Positions 16,144-23,862 of a stretch of 35,845 nt of DNA are shown in pieces. This stretch comes from an uncultured Parvularculaceae bacterium. Its GTDB lineage: Bacteria > Pseudomonadota > Alphaproteobacteria > Caulobacterales > Parvularculaceae. The notes below the pieces were generated by a model, which made no database searches, was not told the DNA's origin, and was given only the letters and a program-made list of their open reading frames with translations. Position 1 is the first letter of the stretch. Every line of letters starts with the position of its first letter. Made by a program: the position numbers and the translations under genes. Location: the NCBI GenBank assembly GCA_938010655.1, contig CALLVA010000031.1, positions 1 through 35,845 on the forward strand, written 5' to 3'.

Positions 16144-19023
16144 ATGATTAGAATACGATATGCACTATTAGCGTGGATCGCTGTGGCATTTTTGGTGTTG
16201 CAAGCCTGTGCATCCCTCGACATCTCAAAAGATGAGGCCTCGTCAAACCCGGCCAGTCAACTTGCTAAAGTCTCAATGGACCCATGGGAGACCATACAGA
16301 TGCAAGGCGAGCCCACAGCGCGCCATGAAGCGGCATTGGTCGCGCTTGATAAGAAAATATATCTCATTGGGGGGAGGCGGCTTAATCCGGTTGATGTTCT
16401 GGACACAGAAACAATGACCTGGACACAGAAAGCACAAACGCCCATTGAAATTCATCACTTTCAAGCCGTGGCCGTTGAAGACAAGATTTATATTATTGGC
16501 GCAATGACAGGGCAGTGGCCAAATGAGACACCGCTTGAACAAGTTTTGATCTATTCTCCAGAAACAGACACGTATAAATTTGGCGCTGAAATTCCAGCAG
16601 AAAGACGGCGCGGCGGCGCGGGCGCTGTCTATAAGGATGGCAAAGTTTATGTGATAGGCGGCATTACCAATGGCCATATGGATGGATATGTGAATTGGTT
16701 TGATGTCTATGATGTTGAAACGGAAGAGTGGACAAAACTGCCAGATGCGCCGCATCGCCGGGATCATTTTCAAGCGGCCATTTCGGGCAACAAATTATAT
16801 GCATTTGCTGGGCGGCGCTCAGAGCAACGAGCGAATTTAGGGTTTGAACAAACTGTTATCCCCGGCAATGTCTTTGATTTTGCCACAGGTCAATGGGAAG
16901 AAAGCACGCAAACAACGAATATCCCTACGCCTCGCGCTGGCAATATGATGATTGCCCATCAGGGAAAAATTATCGTGGGTGGCGGCGAAAGCGGACTGCA
17001 AAAAGAATCTCATAATGAAGTTGAAGTTTTTGATTCTGAAAGTGCCACATGGTCTGCTTGGCCAGATTTAAAACAAGGTCGCCATGGATCTGGTTTTGTC
17101 ATTATTGATGATTATCTGTACACTGTTTCTGGATCTGGCAATCGGGGCGGCGGCCCGGAGCTTACAAGCATTGAGCGGCTGAAATTACCGGGCGCAAGCC
17201 CCAAGCCTCTGCTGGAAGCCAGTTTGGGCGAAAAGACCTTCTCTAAAGACGAGGTTGAAGGGCCGCAATTATGGCATACGCTCACCCTTGATTTTGAAGG
17301 GCCGACAACATCTGAAACTGACGAAAAAAATCCGTTTACAGATTACCGCTTATTGGTGGAATTTTCTAACGGTGAAACAACCTATTTAATACGTGGATTT
17401 TATGCAGCAGATGGCGATGCCGCTCAGACAAGCGCGACATCAGGTAATATTTGGCGGGTGAGATTTACACCGGATATTGTTGGGGAATGGCAATATAAAG
17501 CCACGCTAAAAACGGGGGACAAAATAGCGATTAGCCGCGATCCTTCAGTTGGTAGAAATATTGATATTCAAAAAGCCACAGGCACATTTACTGTTGTTCA
17601 GTCTACGGCAACAGGCAAAGATTTCAGAGCACCATTACGAGGCCGATTGCGCGCCGATGGCAAATTATTTCGCTTTGAAAAATCAGGCCAGTACTGGCTG
17701 AAAGGGGGCCCTAACAGCCCTGAAAACCTTCTGGGCTATACGGGCTTTGATGATACGTATCGATTGCTCAAAGAAAGCCGCGAAGGCGAGGCCAGCGCAG
17801 CAGGCGAGATTCATTCATTCGAACCGCACCGCCAGGATTGGAAAAAAGGCGATCCTTTATGGGGGCTGAAAACCGGAACCCCGCGCGGACACGCGATTAT
17901 CGGCGCGATGAATTATATTGAACAACAAGACATGAATGTCGTTTATTTTCTGACCAATAATATCAAAGGGGACGGTAATGATGTTTGGCCATATGCATCT
18001 CCAGATCAATTTGATCGATTTGATGTCAGTAAGTTGGCGCAGTGGAATATTCTATTTGATCATATGCAAGCCAAAGGAATTTTGTTGCATATGGTGACGC
18101 AAGAAACCGAAAATGAACTCATGTTAGATGGCGGCGAGACTCAATTTGAACGTCAATTATATTACAGTGAGTTGATATCGCGCTTCGGGCATCACCCCGC
18201 TTTAATCTGGAATTTGGGGGAGGAAAATGGCCCAGCCCATTGGTTGAATTATGGTCAGAATGATCAACAGCGCAAAGATATGGCAAAGTTCTTTGCTGAA
18301 AATGATCCGTATAACCACACAGTTGTCTTACATTCCCATGCCACACCCGGCGACATTGAAAAAATATTTACCCCGCTTTTGGGATATGCCCCATTAGATG
18401 GCATGTCTTTGCAATATCACAATGGCGAAGATGTTTTTGATGTGACCAGAGAATGGGCGAAAAAGTCTGAAGATGCGGGGAAAACATGGGTCATTTCTAT
18501 GGATGAAATCGGTCCTTGGTTTAATGGTGTGCAGCCAGATTCAATTGACGCTGATCATGATGAGGCTCGTCGGCATGTGCTCTGGGGACATCTTTTGGCT
18601 GGCGGCGCTGGGGTGGAGTGGTATTTCGGTAGCAAATTTTCCTCGAATGATATTTCCGCAGAAGATTGGCGAACGCGCCATAATTTATGGGCGCAGACAA
18701 AACATGCGCTCACGTTTTTTGAATCATATCTGCCTTATTGGGAAATGGGCGAGTGCGGCGGCAATACGATGGCGCGAGAAGATGTGTATTGTTTGGGCAA
18801 AGAGGGCGAAATTTATGCTTTCTACATGCCCGGTCGGGGGAGTTCCTACGTGACCCTTCCAGCAAACGGCACGGGCTACACCGTCGCATGGTATGACCCC
18901 AAAGCAGGCGGCGCGCTGCAGAGCGGTACGATCGCCACCTTAAAAGGGGGGGCATACGAATTCATCGGCCTTGCCCCAAATACAACAACACAAGATTGGG
19001 TGATCTTACTGCGGCAAAAATAA
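16144..19023 (+). CDS. Kelch-repeat + DUF5060 + glycoside-hydrolase-like lipoprotein
   Basis: A 959-residue predicted outer-membrane lipoprotein (lipobox LQAC, Cys22). Domains in order: Kelch beta-propeller at about 50-360, with repeated KIYLIGG, KIYIIG, KVYVIGG and KLYAFAG strands; a DUF5060-like beta-sandwich at about 370-475 (LWHTLTLDFEGP to WQYKATL); a TIM-barrel-like part at about 500-870; and a C-terminal beta domain at about 880-959. The probable acid/base is Glu693 or Glu694 in NLGEENG and a second candidate is Glu788 in SMDEIGPW, as in retaining glycosidases. DUF5060 proteins are usually polysaccharide-degrading enzymes. The substrate is unknown; a role in trimming or using a surface polysaccharide is inferred from location. 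Confidence 0.82.
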   Translation: MIRIRYALLAWIAVAFLVLQACASLDISKDEASSNPASQLAKVSMDPWETIQMQGEPTARHEAALVALDKKIYLIGGRRLNPVDVLDTETMTWTQKAQTPIEIHHFQAVAVEDKIYIIGAMTGQWPNETPLEQVLIYSPETDTYKFGAEIPAERRRGGAGAVYKDGKVYVIGGITNGHMDGYVNWFDVYDVETEEWTKLPDAPHRRDHFQAAISGNKLYAFAGRRSEQRANLGFEQTVIPGNVFDFATGQWEESTQTTNIPTPRAGNMMIAHQGKIIVGGGESGLQKESHNEVEVFDSESATWSAWPDLKQGRHGSGFVIIDDYLYTVSGSGNRGGGPELTSIERLKLPGASPKPLLEASLGEKTFSKDEVEGPQLWHTLTLDFEGPTTSETDEKNPFTDYRLLVEFSNGETTYLIRGFYAADGDAAQTSATSGNIWRVRFTPDIVGEWQYKATLKTGDKIAISRDPSVGRNIDIQKATGTFTVVQSTATGKDFRAPLRGRLRADGKLFRFEKSGQYWLKGGPNSPENLLGYTGFDDTYRLLKESREGEASAAGEIHSFEPHRQDWKKGDPLWGLKTGTPRGHAIIGAMNYIEQQDMNVVYFLTNNIKGDGNDVWPYASPDQFDRFDVSKLAQWNILFDHMQAKGILLHMVTQETENELMLDGGETQFERQLYYSELISRFGHHPALIWNLGEENGPAHWLNYGQNDQQRKDMAKFFAENDPYNHTVVLHSHATPGDIEKIFTPLLGYAPLDGMSLQYHNGEDVFDVTREWAKKSEDAGKTWVISMDEIGPWFNGVQPDSIDADHDEARRHVLWGHLLAGGAGVEWYFGSKFSSNDISAEDWRTRHNLWAQTKHALTFFESYLPYWEMGECGGNTMAREDVYCLGKEGEIYAFYMPGRGSSYVTLPANGTGYTVAWYDPKAGGALQSGTIATLKGGAYEFIGLAPNTTTQDWVILLRQK

Positions 19024-19069
19024 TTATAACACGGCGGAAGGCGATGAGGAGGCTTCGAGTGATAACGGC

Positions 19070-19127
19070 TCTCGGCATTTCTTCAAAAAGCCTGTCGCCT
19101 GTTCCGCATTTTGCTTAAAAAATGCGG
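19070..19127 (-). repeat. two-hairpin element, copy A, directly 3' of tRNA-Ala
   Basis: Read on the minus strand: a hairpin (CCGCATTTT / AAAATGCGG, six-base loop, 19104-19127) abutting the tRNA CCA end, then GGAACAGGCGACAGGC, then a second imperfect hairpin ending in GCCGAG. Copy B at 22088-22151 has the same order. The first hairpin may also terminate the tRNA transcript, although no T run follows it. Confidence 0.6.
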
Positions 19128-19203
<76 letters not shown>

Positions 19204-19247
19204 TTGACCATTCAAGGATCGCGAGAGTTGCCTCTTGCGACTTTTGG

Positions 19248-19276
19248 AAAATAGACAGGCTGCAGATGGGTTGCAA
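19248..19276 (-). promoter_or_regulatory. predicted promoter of tRNA-Ala
   Basis: On the minus strand, TTGCAA (19271-19276) and TATTTT (19248-19253) are separated by 17 bases, fitting a sigma-70 type promoter. The tRNA 5' end lies about 45 bases beyond the -10 box, leaving a short leader for RNase P to remove. Confidence 0.5.
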
Positions 19277-19349
19277 GACTGTTTTTCTCTATTCGCCGTA
19301 AATTATAGCTGTGCCCTTTTGTGAAAATCACCAGAGGGCACAGGCTTTA

Positions 19350-19811
19350 TTATTCGTCGTCTTTGCCAGGTTTTGGGACACCGAGATCGATTGTCTCATC
19401 TTCTTCATCATCGAGGAGAGATTCGTCATCTGCATCATCAACGTCGACTTCAAGACCTTCAAGATCAGGAATATCTTCCTCATCTTCGTCGTCATCGTCT
19501 TCGTCGTCATCATCCAAACCAGCTTTGCGTTTAGAGGCGGCACCGACATTTGTTTCATCGGCTTCATCAAGACTTGTCTCTACTTCAGACTTGTCTTCGA
19601 CTTCATCCTCATCATCATCCTTTTCGTCCTCATCGTCATCGGTTTGACTTGCCGCCTCTTCTTCCTTGCGGGTACGTCGCGGTTTGAGGATCACTTCCGG
19701 CGTGAATTCATGCGTACATTTGGGGCAGAGGGCCGGGTCTTTGCTAAGGTCATAAAAACGGGCGCCACATTCTGGGCAATCGCGTTTTACGCCGAGGTCT
19801 TCATTCGCCAT
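19350..19811 (-). CDS. TIGR02300 family acidic zinc-ribbon-like protein
   Basis: A 153-residue protein matching the alphaproteobacterial TIGR02300 family. The N-terminus (GVKRDCPECGARFYDLSKDP, then CPKC) carries two cysteine pairs, Cys12/15 and Cys29/32, that probably bind zinc. Residues 50-150 are an extremely Asp/Glu-rich, probably disordered tail. The family's function is unknown. The ATG at 19811 starts the conserved part; a longer frame reaching 19913 would overlap the aroA leader. It is divergent from aroA, and the tRNA-Ala promoter lies just downstream. Confidence 0.88.
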   Translation of the reverse strand: MANEDLGVKRDCPECGARFYDLSKDPALCPKCTHEFTPEVILKPRRTRKEEEAASQTDDDEDEKDDDEDEVEDKSEVETSLDEADETNVGAASKRKAGLDDDDEDDDDEDEEDIPDLEGLEVDVDDADDESLLDDEEDETIDLGVPKPGKDDE

Positions 19812-19933
19812 GAGATTTCTACCTATGGGATTTTTTAGAAACGATGTTAGAGCGGCGGTGTTGCCATGCCAGCCCGGCGCTGTCAAAAGGAAATCCGCGA
19901 AAAAACACCTCATCTCCTGCGGAGCCTCAAAAA

Positions 19934-21256
19934 ATGTCGACTATTTCCCTTACGAATTTTGCTCTGACTGGAATTCCTTCCAAGGGGTTGAGCGGCACAG
20001 TTAAGGTGCCGGGGGATAAATCTATTTCTCACAGATCGTTGATTTTCGGGGCGTTGGCCGATGGGGTCACTCGTGTTTCGGGTCTCTTGGAAGGCGAAGA
20101 TGTGCTTTATACCGGGGCGCAATTGCGCGCTTTGGGGGCATCGATTGAGCGCGACGGCGAAGATTATGTGATTGTGGGCGGCCCATGGCAGGCGCCCACG
20201 CGTACGCTTTATGCCGGCAATGCGGGAACAGGGGTCCGACTTTTGATGGGGGCCTTGGCGGGGCAAGAAATTGGCGCGACCTTTGACGGAGACGCGTCCT
20301 TGCGCTCCCGGCCCATGGGGCGGGTGTTGGACCCGCTGACGCAGATGGGGCTTTCTTATACCTCCCGCAAAGGCATGTTGCCCGTTACCATAACGCCCGG
20401 TCCCTTGAAGGCCATGCGCTATCGTTTGCCGAAACCGTCGGCGCAAGTGAAGTCTGCGCTTCTGCTCGCCGCTCTTGGCGCGGAAGGCGATATGGTGATT
20501 GAAGAACCCATTTTGTGCCGGGACCATACGGAAAAAATGCTGCAAGGCTTTGGTGTCAAGCTTGAGACCGCGCCGCTGGCAGGTGGAGGCCGGGAAATCA
20601 AAATGGCAGGCGGCCAGAAACTTTCCGCGACGAATATTGTCGTGCCGGGGGATCCTTCTTCGGCGGCCTTCCCGGTGGTGGCCGGGTTGATCATTCCAAA
20701 CAGCAATTTGGTGGTTGAGGGCGTCTTGATGAATGAACAGCGCATAGGCTTGTATCATTGTCTGAGGGAAATGGGCGCGAAGATCAGTTTTGAAAATGAG
20801 CGCGTCGAAGGCGGCGAAGCCGTTGCTGATATTCATGTGGAGACATCGAAATTGAATGCGATCACTGTGCCGGAAGAACGCGCAGCGTCGATGATTGATG
20901 AATATCCGATTCTGGCGGTTGCAGCCGCTTTCGCAGAAGGCGAAACTTTCATGCCGGGCTTGGAAGAATTGCGCGTGAAGGAGAGCGATCGTTTGGCGGC
21001 TGTGGAAGCTTTGCTGAAAGCCAATGGCGTGACGGTAACATCCGGGCCAGATTGGTTGCGCGTCACGGGCGGGCCAGTAAAAGGCGGCGGCGTGGTCGCA
21101 ACATTTCATGATCACCGGATCGCCATGAGCGCCTTGGTGCTGGGGCTGGCGGCTGAAAATTCGGTAACGGTGGATAGCGGCGAAATGATCGCGACGTCTT
21201 TCCCGACTTTTGCTGATATGATGCAAAGTCTGGGCGGCACCATTTCGGTCCCTTAA
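19934..21256 (+). CDS. aroA: 3-phosphoshikimate 1-carboxyvinyltransferase (EPSP synthase)
   Basis: Condenses phosphoenolpyruvate with shikimate 3-phosphate in aromatic amino acid synthesis. At 440 residues it has normal length. Motifs are PGDKSISHRS (27-36), GNAGTGVRLLMG (95-106), DASLRSRPM (120-128), SAQVKSALLLAAL (169-181), ESDRLAAVEALL and DHRIAMS. The SAQxK segment is that of class II (CP4-like) enzymes, but Gly98 stands where the CP4 enzyme has its Ala100. I chose the ATG at 19934 (GGAG nine bases upstream), where homology begins; the longer frame from 19844 adds an unlikely tail. Confidence 0.96.
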   Translation: MSTISLTNFALTGIPSKGLSGTVKVPGDKSISHRSLIFGALADGVTRVSGLLEGEDVLYTGAQLRALGASIERDGEDYVIVGGPWQAPTRTLYAGNAGTGVRLLMGALAGQEIGATFDGDASLRSRPMGRVLDPLTQMGLSYTSRKGMLPVTITPGPLKAMRYRLPKPSAQVKSALLLAALGAEGDMVIEEPILCRDHTEKMLQGFGVKLETAPLAGGGREIKMAGGQKLSATNIVVPGDPSSAAFPVVAGLIIPNSNLVVEGVLMNEQRIGLYHCLREMGAKISFENERVEGGEAVADIHVETSKLNAITVPEERAASMIDEYPILAVAAAFAEGETFMPGLEELRVKESDRLAAVEALLKANGVTVTSGPDWLRVTGGPVKGGGVVATFHDHRIAMSALVLGLAAENSVTVDSGEMIATSFPTFADMMQSLGGTISVP

Positions 21257-21355
21257 GCCGCTGGCATATTTGCCAAAACGCGCTGATAAGGCGTATGATT
21301 TCATCATTGCGAAGGGCCATATTTTTTAATGGCCCCATTACTAGGAGAGTATTTC

Positions 21356-21802
21356 ATGGGTTTGTTTAATTTTATGAAGGAAGCTGGCGAGAAGATCGCT
21401 AAAGCAGGGGCCAATGCCGCTGATGATATTAAAGATCGCGTGAAGGGCCATAAGCTTGATGAACAAGTCAAAGACCTTGAAGTGAAGGAAACGGCGGGCA
21501 AGGTGATCCTGAAAGGCCGTGCCAAGACTCAAGAAGCTGCCGAAAAACTGATTGTCGCGGCGGGGAATACCGCAGGTGTCGGCGAAGTTGAGAGCGAAAT
21601 TGAAGTCGAAGAAGCAGCCCCAGAAGCGACGATGTATACTGTACAAAGCGGCGACAGCCTCTCCAAAATTGCAAAAGCGCATTATGGTGATCCGATGAAA
21701 TATACCGCGATCTTCGAAGCCAATAAGCCGATGCTGTCTGACCCTGATAAAATTTACCCAGGCCAGGTCTTGCGGATTCCTGCGCAGGAAACTCTGTCTT
21801 AA
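21356..21802 (+). CDS. BON-LysM protein (Kbp/YgaU-like)
   Basis: A 148-residue soluble protein. A BON domain spans about 28-85 (VKETAGKVILKGRAKTQE, a fold seen in osmotically induced proteins), and a LysM domain spans 93-142 (YTVQSGDSLSKIAKAHYGD to YPGQVLRIP). The E. coli counterpart binds potassium ions; peptidoglycan contact through LysM is the alternative. No signal peptide is visible. The site TAGGAGAG seven bases before the ATG at 21356 fixes the start; the frame could reach 21329. It lies between aroA and a broken gene. Confidence 0.9.
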   Translation: MGLFNFMKEAGEKIAKAGANAADDIKDRVKGHKLDEQVKDLEVKETAGKVILKGRAKTQEAAEKLIVAAGNTAGVGEVESEIEVEEAAPEATMYTVQSGDSLSKIAKAHYGDPMKYTAIFEANKPMLSDPDKIYPGQVLRIPAQETLS

Positions 21803-21824
21803 AATCAAATTAAAAGAGCTTTGG

Positions 21825-21949
21825 CGATGGCAACGATTTATGATCTGAAGCCGAAGTTTCAAAATCTGGTGCGCCCGCTCTCTACCAAATTGGCAGAAGC
21901 GGGCGTTACCGCAAATCAGGTCCCGCTGGCGCGGGCGTTCGGGCAATAA
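21825..21949 (+). pseudogene. truncated CDP-alcohol phosphatidyltransferase (N-terminal remnant)
   Basis: Forty codons beginning MATIYDLKPKFQNLVRPLS and continuing with EAGVTANQV match the start of CDP-alcohol phosphatidyltransferase family proteins as I know them. The sequence then diverges at PLARAFGQ and stops. Full-length members have around 200 residues, and the membrane helices and the DGxxAR motif are missing. No continuation is visible in any frame of the following 680 bp. It looks like the left edge of a deletion or insertion. The wild-type gene probably made or modified a phospholipid. Confidence 0.6.
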
Positions 21950-22020
21950 TCTTCCCTCGGCGCAATCCTCAATCAACTGATGGATGTGGTCTCTCCTTTA
22001 GGTTATTATTTTTTAGTGAT

Positions 22021-22049
22021 GGGTTTTTAATCCATGCAGCGAAAAACCC
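22021..22049. repeat. inverted repeat
   Basis: GGGTTTTT and AAAAACCC form an eight-bp perfect stem with a 13-base loop. On the minus strand it could end a transcript coming from the hairpin element and the 49-codon ORF, although no clear T run follows. Confidence 0.5.
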
Positions 22050-22087
22050 CGGCAAAGCGAGCGCTTCCCGGTTGATAATGTAGCGGC

Positions 22088-22151
22088 ACTCGGCGTTTTC
22101 TTTGAAAACGCCTGTTGCCTTGTCCTTTATTTTCGCTGCGCGAGAATAAAG
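22088..22151 (-). repeat. two-hairpin element, copy B
   Basis: On the minus strand: a 12-bp stem with one wobble pair (22125-22136 with 22140-22151, three-base loop), then GGACAAGGCAACAGGC, then a perfect eight-bp hairpin GGCGTTTT / AAAACGCC (22092-22112), then GAGTGCCG. Copy A beside tRNA-Ala has the same order and similar sequence between and within the hairpins. Confidence 0.6.
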
Positions 22152-22378
22152 AGGATGGGCGCGAACGTCACATCCGCTGAAAATAAAACTAACTGAGTGC
22201 AGACATGCTCGCCCGCGCCCGGCTTTATGCGAGATTGCCTTTCCCTTTCGCCGCCAGTCTCCCAGCGGGTCTGATGCTTCCCCTCGCGGTTCCACACGAT
22301 AGAAGGCCCGGACGAGCGTTAAGCTGGCTCCAACACCAACTCCCCTCGACAACCGTCCCTGATCCCCCGCAGCTGGAA

Positions 22379-22528
22379 CTACGAAGCCTCATTGATCAGG
22401 TATGGAAGCAGTGTATCACAGCTTTTTGGGGCGGGTATAAAGTGGCTCCAGCCCTTATGGCGCGGAGCGTTGAGCGGGTTTCGCCGTGGGTGGTCAATTT
22501 GGCGGGCACCGGTTTCAACCAGTCTCAT
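22379..22528 (-). CDS. 49-residue ORF with strong ribosome-binding site, unknown
   Basis: Starts MRLVETGARQIDHPRRN and ends LLPYLINEAS; basic, no membrane helix. AAGGAGG lies four bases before the ATG. The bases before it, ACAATTGAAGGAGG, closely match those before the 25-codon mini-ORF at 14606. Without homologues I cannot say that it is a gene; the strong site in an otherwise empty region is the only argument. Confidence 0.35.
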   Translation of the reverse strand: MRLVETGARQIDHPRRNPLNAPRHKGWSHFIPAPKSCDTLLPYLINEAS

Positions 22529-22632
22529 AAAGCCTCCTTCAATTGTCGATCGCCCTTTAAGGCTAAGCTGACCCGATGCGTATATGACAAAATCCTCTTG
22601 ATCCCACTTCGAACACCCCGCATGTTCTGACC

Positions 22633-23121
22633 ATGAGTACCACCCATCGCCTTGTTCGTATTGAGCTTGATCAGCAGTCCCTTTCAGGGGCGAATGCTGA
22701 TATTGAACATGAGCGTAAGATTGCGGTTTATGATTTGCTGCAAGATAATAATTTTAAGCCCATGGCAGAGGAAGAATTGCGGGGAGAGGGGCCTTATGCG
22801 CTTTATCTTTCCTCCCGTGAGGGGCGGTTGATTTTTGATGTACGAAAAGAAGATGATGCTGAGATCGGGCAGTTCCACATGTCGGTCAGCCCCTTGCGGC
22901 GGACCATCAAAGATTATTTTTTGCTCTGTGAAAGTTATTATGATGCGATCCGCTCGGCGACCCCTGAACATATTGAAACCATCGATATGGCCCGACGTTC
23001 TATGCATAATGAAGGGGCGGAAATTTTGGCCGCGCGCCTGAAAGACAAAATTGAGATTGATTTTAATACTGGGCGGCGTTTGTTCACGCTGATTTGCTCT
23101 TTCCACATGAAAGGCCGCTGA
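22633..23121 (+). CDS. UPF0262 family protein
   Basis: A 162-residue conserved alphaproteobacterial protein of unknown function. The N-terminus (HRLVRIELDQ), the segment DIEHERKIAVYDLLQDNNF and the basic C-terminus typify the family. In many alphaproteobacteria it sits between hisD and a low-molecular-weight phosphatase gene; here the downstream order is kept but hisD is absent, and the gene-poor stretch lies upstream instead. No Shine-Dalgarno sequence precedes the ATG, so translation may depend on an unusual leader. Its stop overlaps the next start (TGATG). Confidence 0.9.
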   Translation: MSTTHRLVRIELDQQSLSGANADIEHERKIAVYDLLQDNNFKPMAEEELRGEGPYALYLSSREGRLIFDVRKEDDAEIGQFHMSVSPLRRTIKDYFLLCESYYDAIRSATPEHIETIDMARRSMHNEGAEILAARLKDKIEIDFNTGRRLFTLICSFHMKGR

Positions 23122-23537
23122 TGATTAAGCCCGCAAAAGGCGTTCTGTTCGTTTGTAAGATGAACTCTATCCGCTCGCCTTTGGCAGAAGCGATCGCCTC
23201 TTCCATATTGCCAGTGGGCCTTCACGTTGATTCAGCGGGCATCTATGAGGGTCTTGATGATCCATTTGTCCCGGCGATTTTGGCCGAAATTGACATTGAT
23301 TTAGGGGACTATACACCAAAGGAAATGGCAGGGTTGGATCTTGAAAAATTCGACCTTATTGTCGCCATGACCCCGGAAGCTGAAACAGAGGCCCGCAGTT
23401 TGGCAGGGAAAATCCCGGTGATTTTATGGTCTGTGCCCAATCCTAGCGACGAAATTGGGCGGCGAGATCAGATGATGTCGGCCTATCGGCAGGCGAGAGA
23501 TGCCATAATGGCACGCATAAAGGCTGAATTATTGTGA
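23121..23537 (+). CDS. low-molecular-weight phosphotyrosine phosphatase family protein
   Basis: A 138-residue protein with the phosphate-binding loop CKMNSIRS (Cys12, Arg18), a CX5R(S) site as in LMW phosphatases and arsenate reductases. It begins within the stop of the upstream gene, so the two are translationally coupled. The loop that normally carries the general-acid Asp-Pro reads [11 protein letters not shown] here, with Asn in place of that Asp. The enzyme could therefore be slow, use a nearby Asp, or have lost catalysis. The substrate is unknown. Confidence 0.85.
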   Translation: MIKPAKGVLFVCKMNSIRSPLAEAIASSILPVGLHVDSAGIYEGLDDPFVPAILAEIDIDLGDYTPKEMAGLDLEKFDLIVAMTPEAETEARSLAGKIPVILWSVPNPSDEIGRRDQMMSAYRQARDAIMARIKAELL

Positions 23538-23634
23538 TTTTTGGCTTTATTCCTTGATTTTTTGGTCGCGCCCCATCACTTTCCGGTTTGAAATACATAT
23601 ATATGGTGGGACTGACGCCACCAAAAGGAGACAT

Positions 23635-23853
23635 ATGGCTAAAGAAGAATTGCTGGAATTTTCCGGCACGGTAGAAGAGCTTCTGCCGAATGCGACATTT
23701 CGAGTGAAACTTGAAAATGAACATGAAATTATTGCCCACACAGCAGGCAAGATGCGCAAAAACCGTATCCGTGTGCTGGCGGGAGACAAAGTATTGGTCG
23801 AAATGACCCCTTATGATCTGACCAAAGGTCGGATTACGTATCGCTTCAAATAG
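23635..23853 (+). CDS. infA: translation initiation factor IF-1
   Basis: A 72-residue S1/OB-fold protein, the normal IF-1 length, which binds the 30S A site during initiation. Conserved parts are [40 protein letters not shown] and ITYRFK. AAAAGGAG four bases before the ATG is an excellent site. About 97 bp separate it from the upstream phosphatase gene, leaving room for its own promoter. Maf begins ten bases downstream. Confidence 0.97.
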   Translation: MAKEELLEFSGTVEELLPNATFRVKLENEHEIIAHTAGKMRKNRIRVLAGDKVLVEMTPYDLTKGRITYRFK

Positions 23854-23862
23854 GAGCGGTTG

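Larger units (their letters stand above)
21950..22632. other. 683-bp gene-poor stretch with hairpins between a broken gene and a conserved operon
   Basis: No recognisable protein family is found here in any frame. Contents: an inverted repeat GGGTTTTT / AAAAACCC (22021-22049), a two-hairpin element shared with the tRNA-Ala region (22088-22151), a GC-rich segment at 22160-22370, and a 49-codon minus-strand ORF with a strong ribosome-binding site. A 141-codon plus-strand frame exists (22205-22630) but looks non-coding. The stretch could be an insertion remnant or an unrecognised RNA gene on the minus strand. Confidence 0.45.

Noticed and set aside
19910-21307. 465-codon open frame antisense to the whole aroA gene
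   Set aside because: aroA has unmistakable motifs on the plus strand; the antisense frame is His/Arg/Gln-rich, without domains or a ribosome-binding site, and is a codon-bias shadow.
21969-22352. 127-codon minus-strand frame through hairpin element B
   Set aside because: It reads through palindromic, structured DNA; the peptide resemblance to a frame over tRNA-Ala reflects the shared repeat, not a protein family.
22160-22560. Possible tmRNA, RNase P or SRP RNA on the minus strand
   Set aside because: I looked for a tag-peptide ORF, a T-arm plus CCA end, the RNase P core and the SRP tetraloop region and found none. An unknown RNA remains possible and is listed as a finding.
22205-22630. 141-codon plus-strand frame in the gene-poor stretch
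   Set aside because: No ribosome-binding site, no family, odd composition, and it overlaps a minus-strand ORF with a better start. It would end only three bases before UPF0262.
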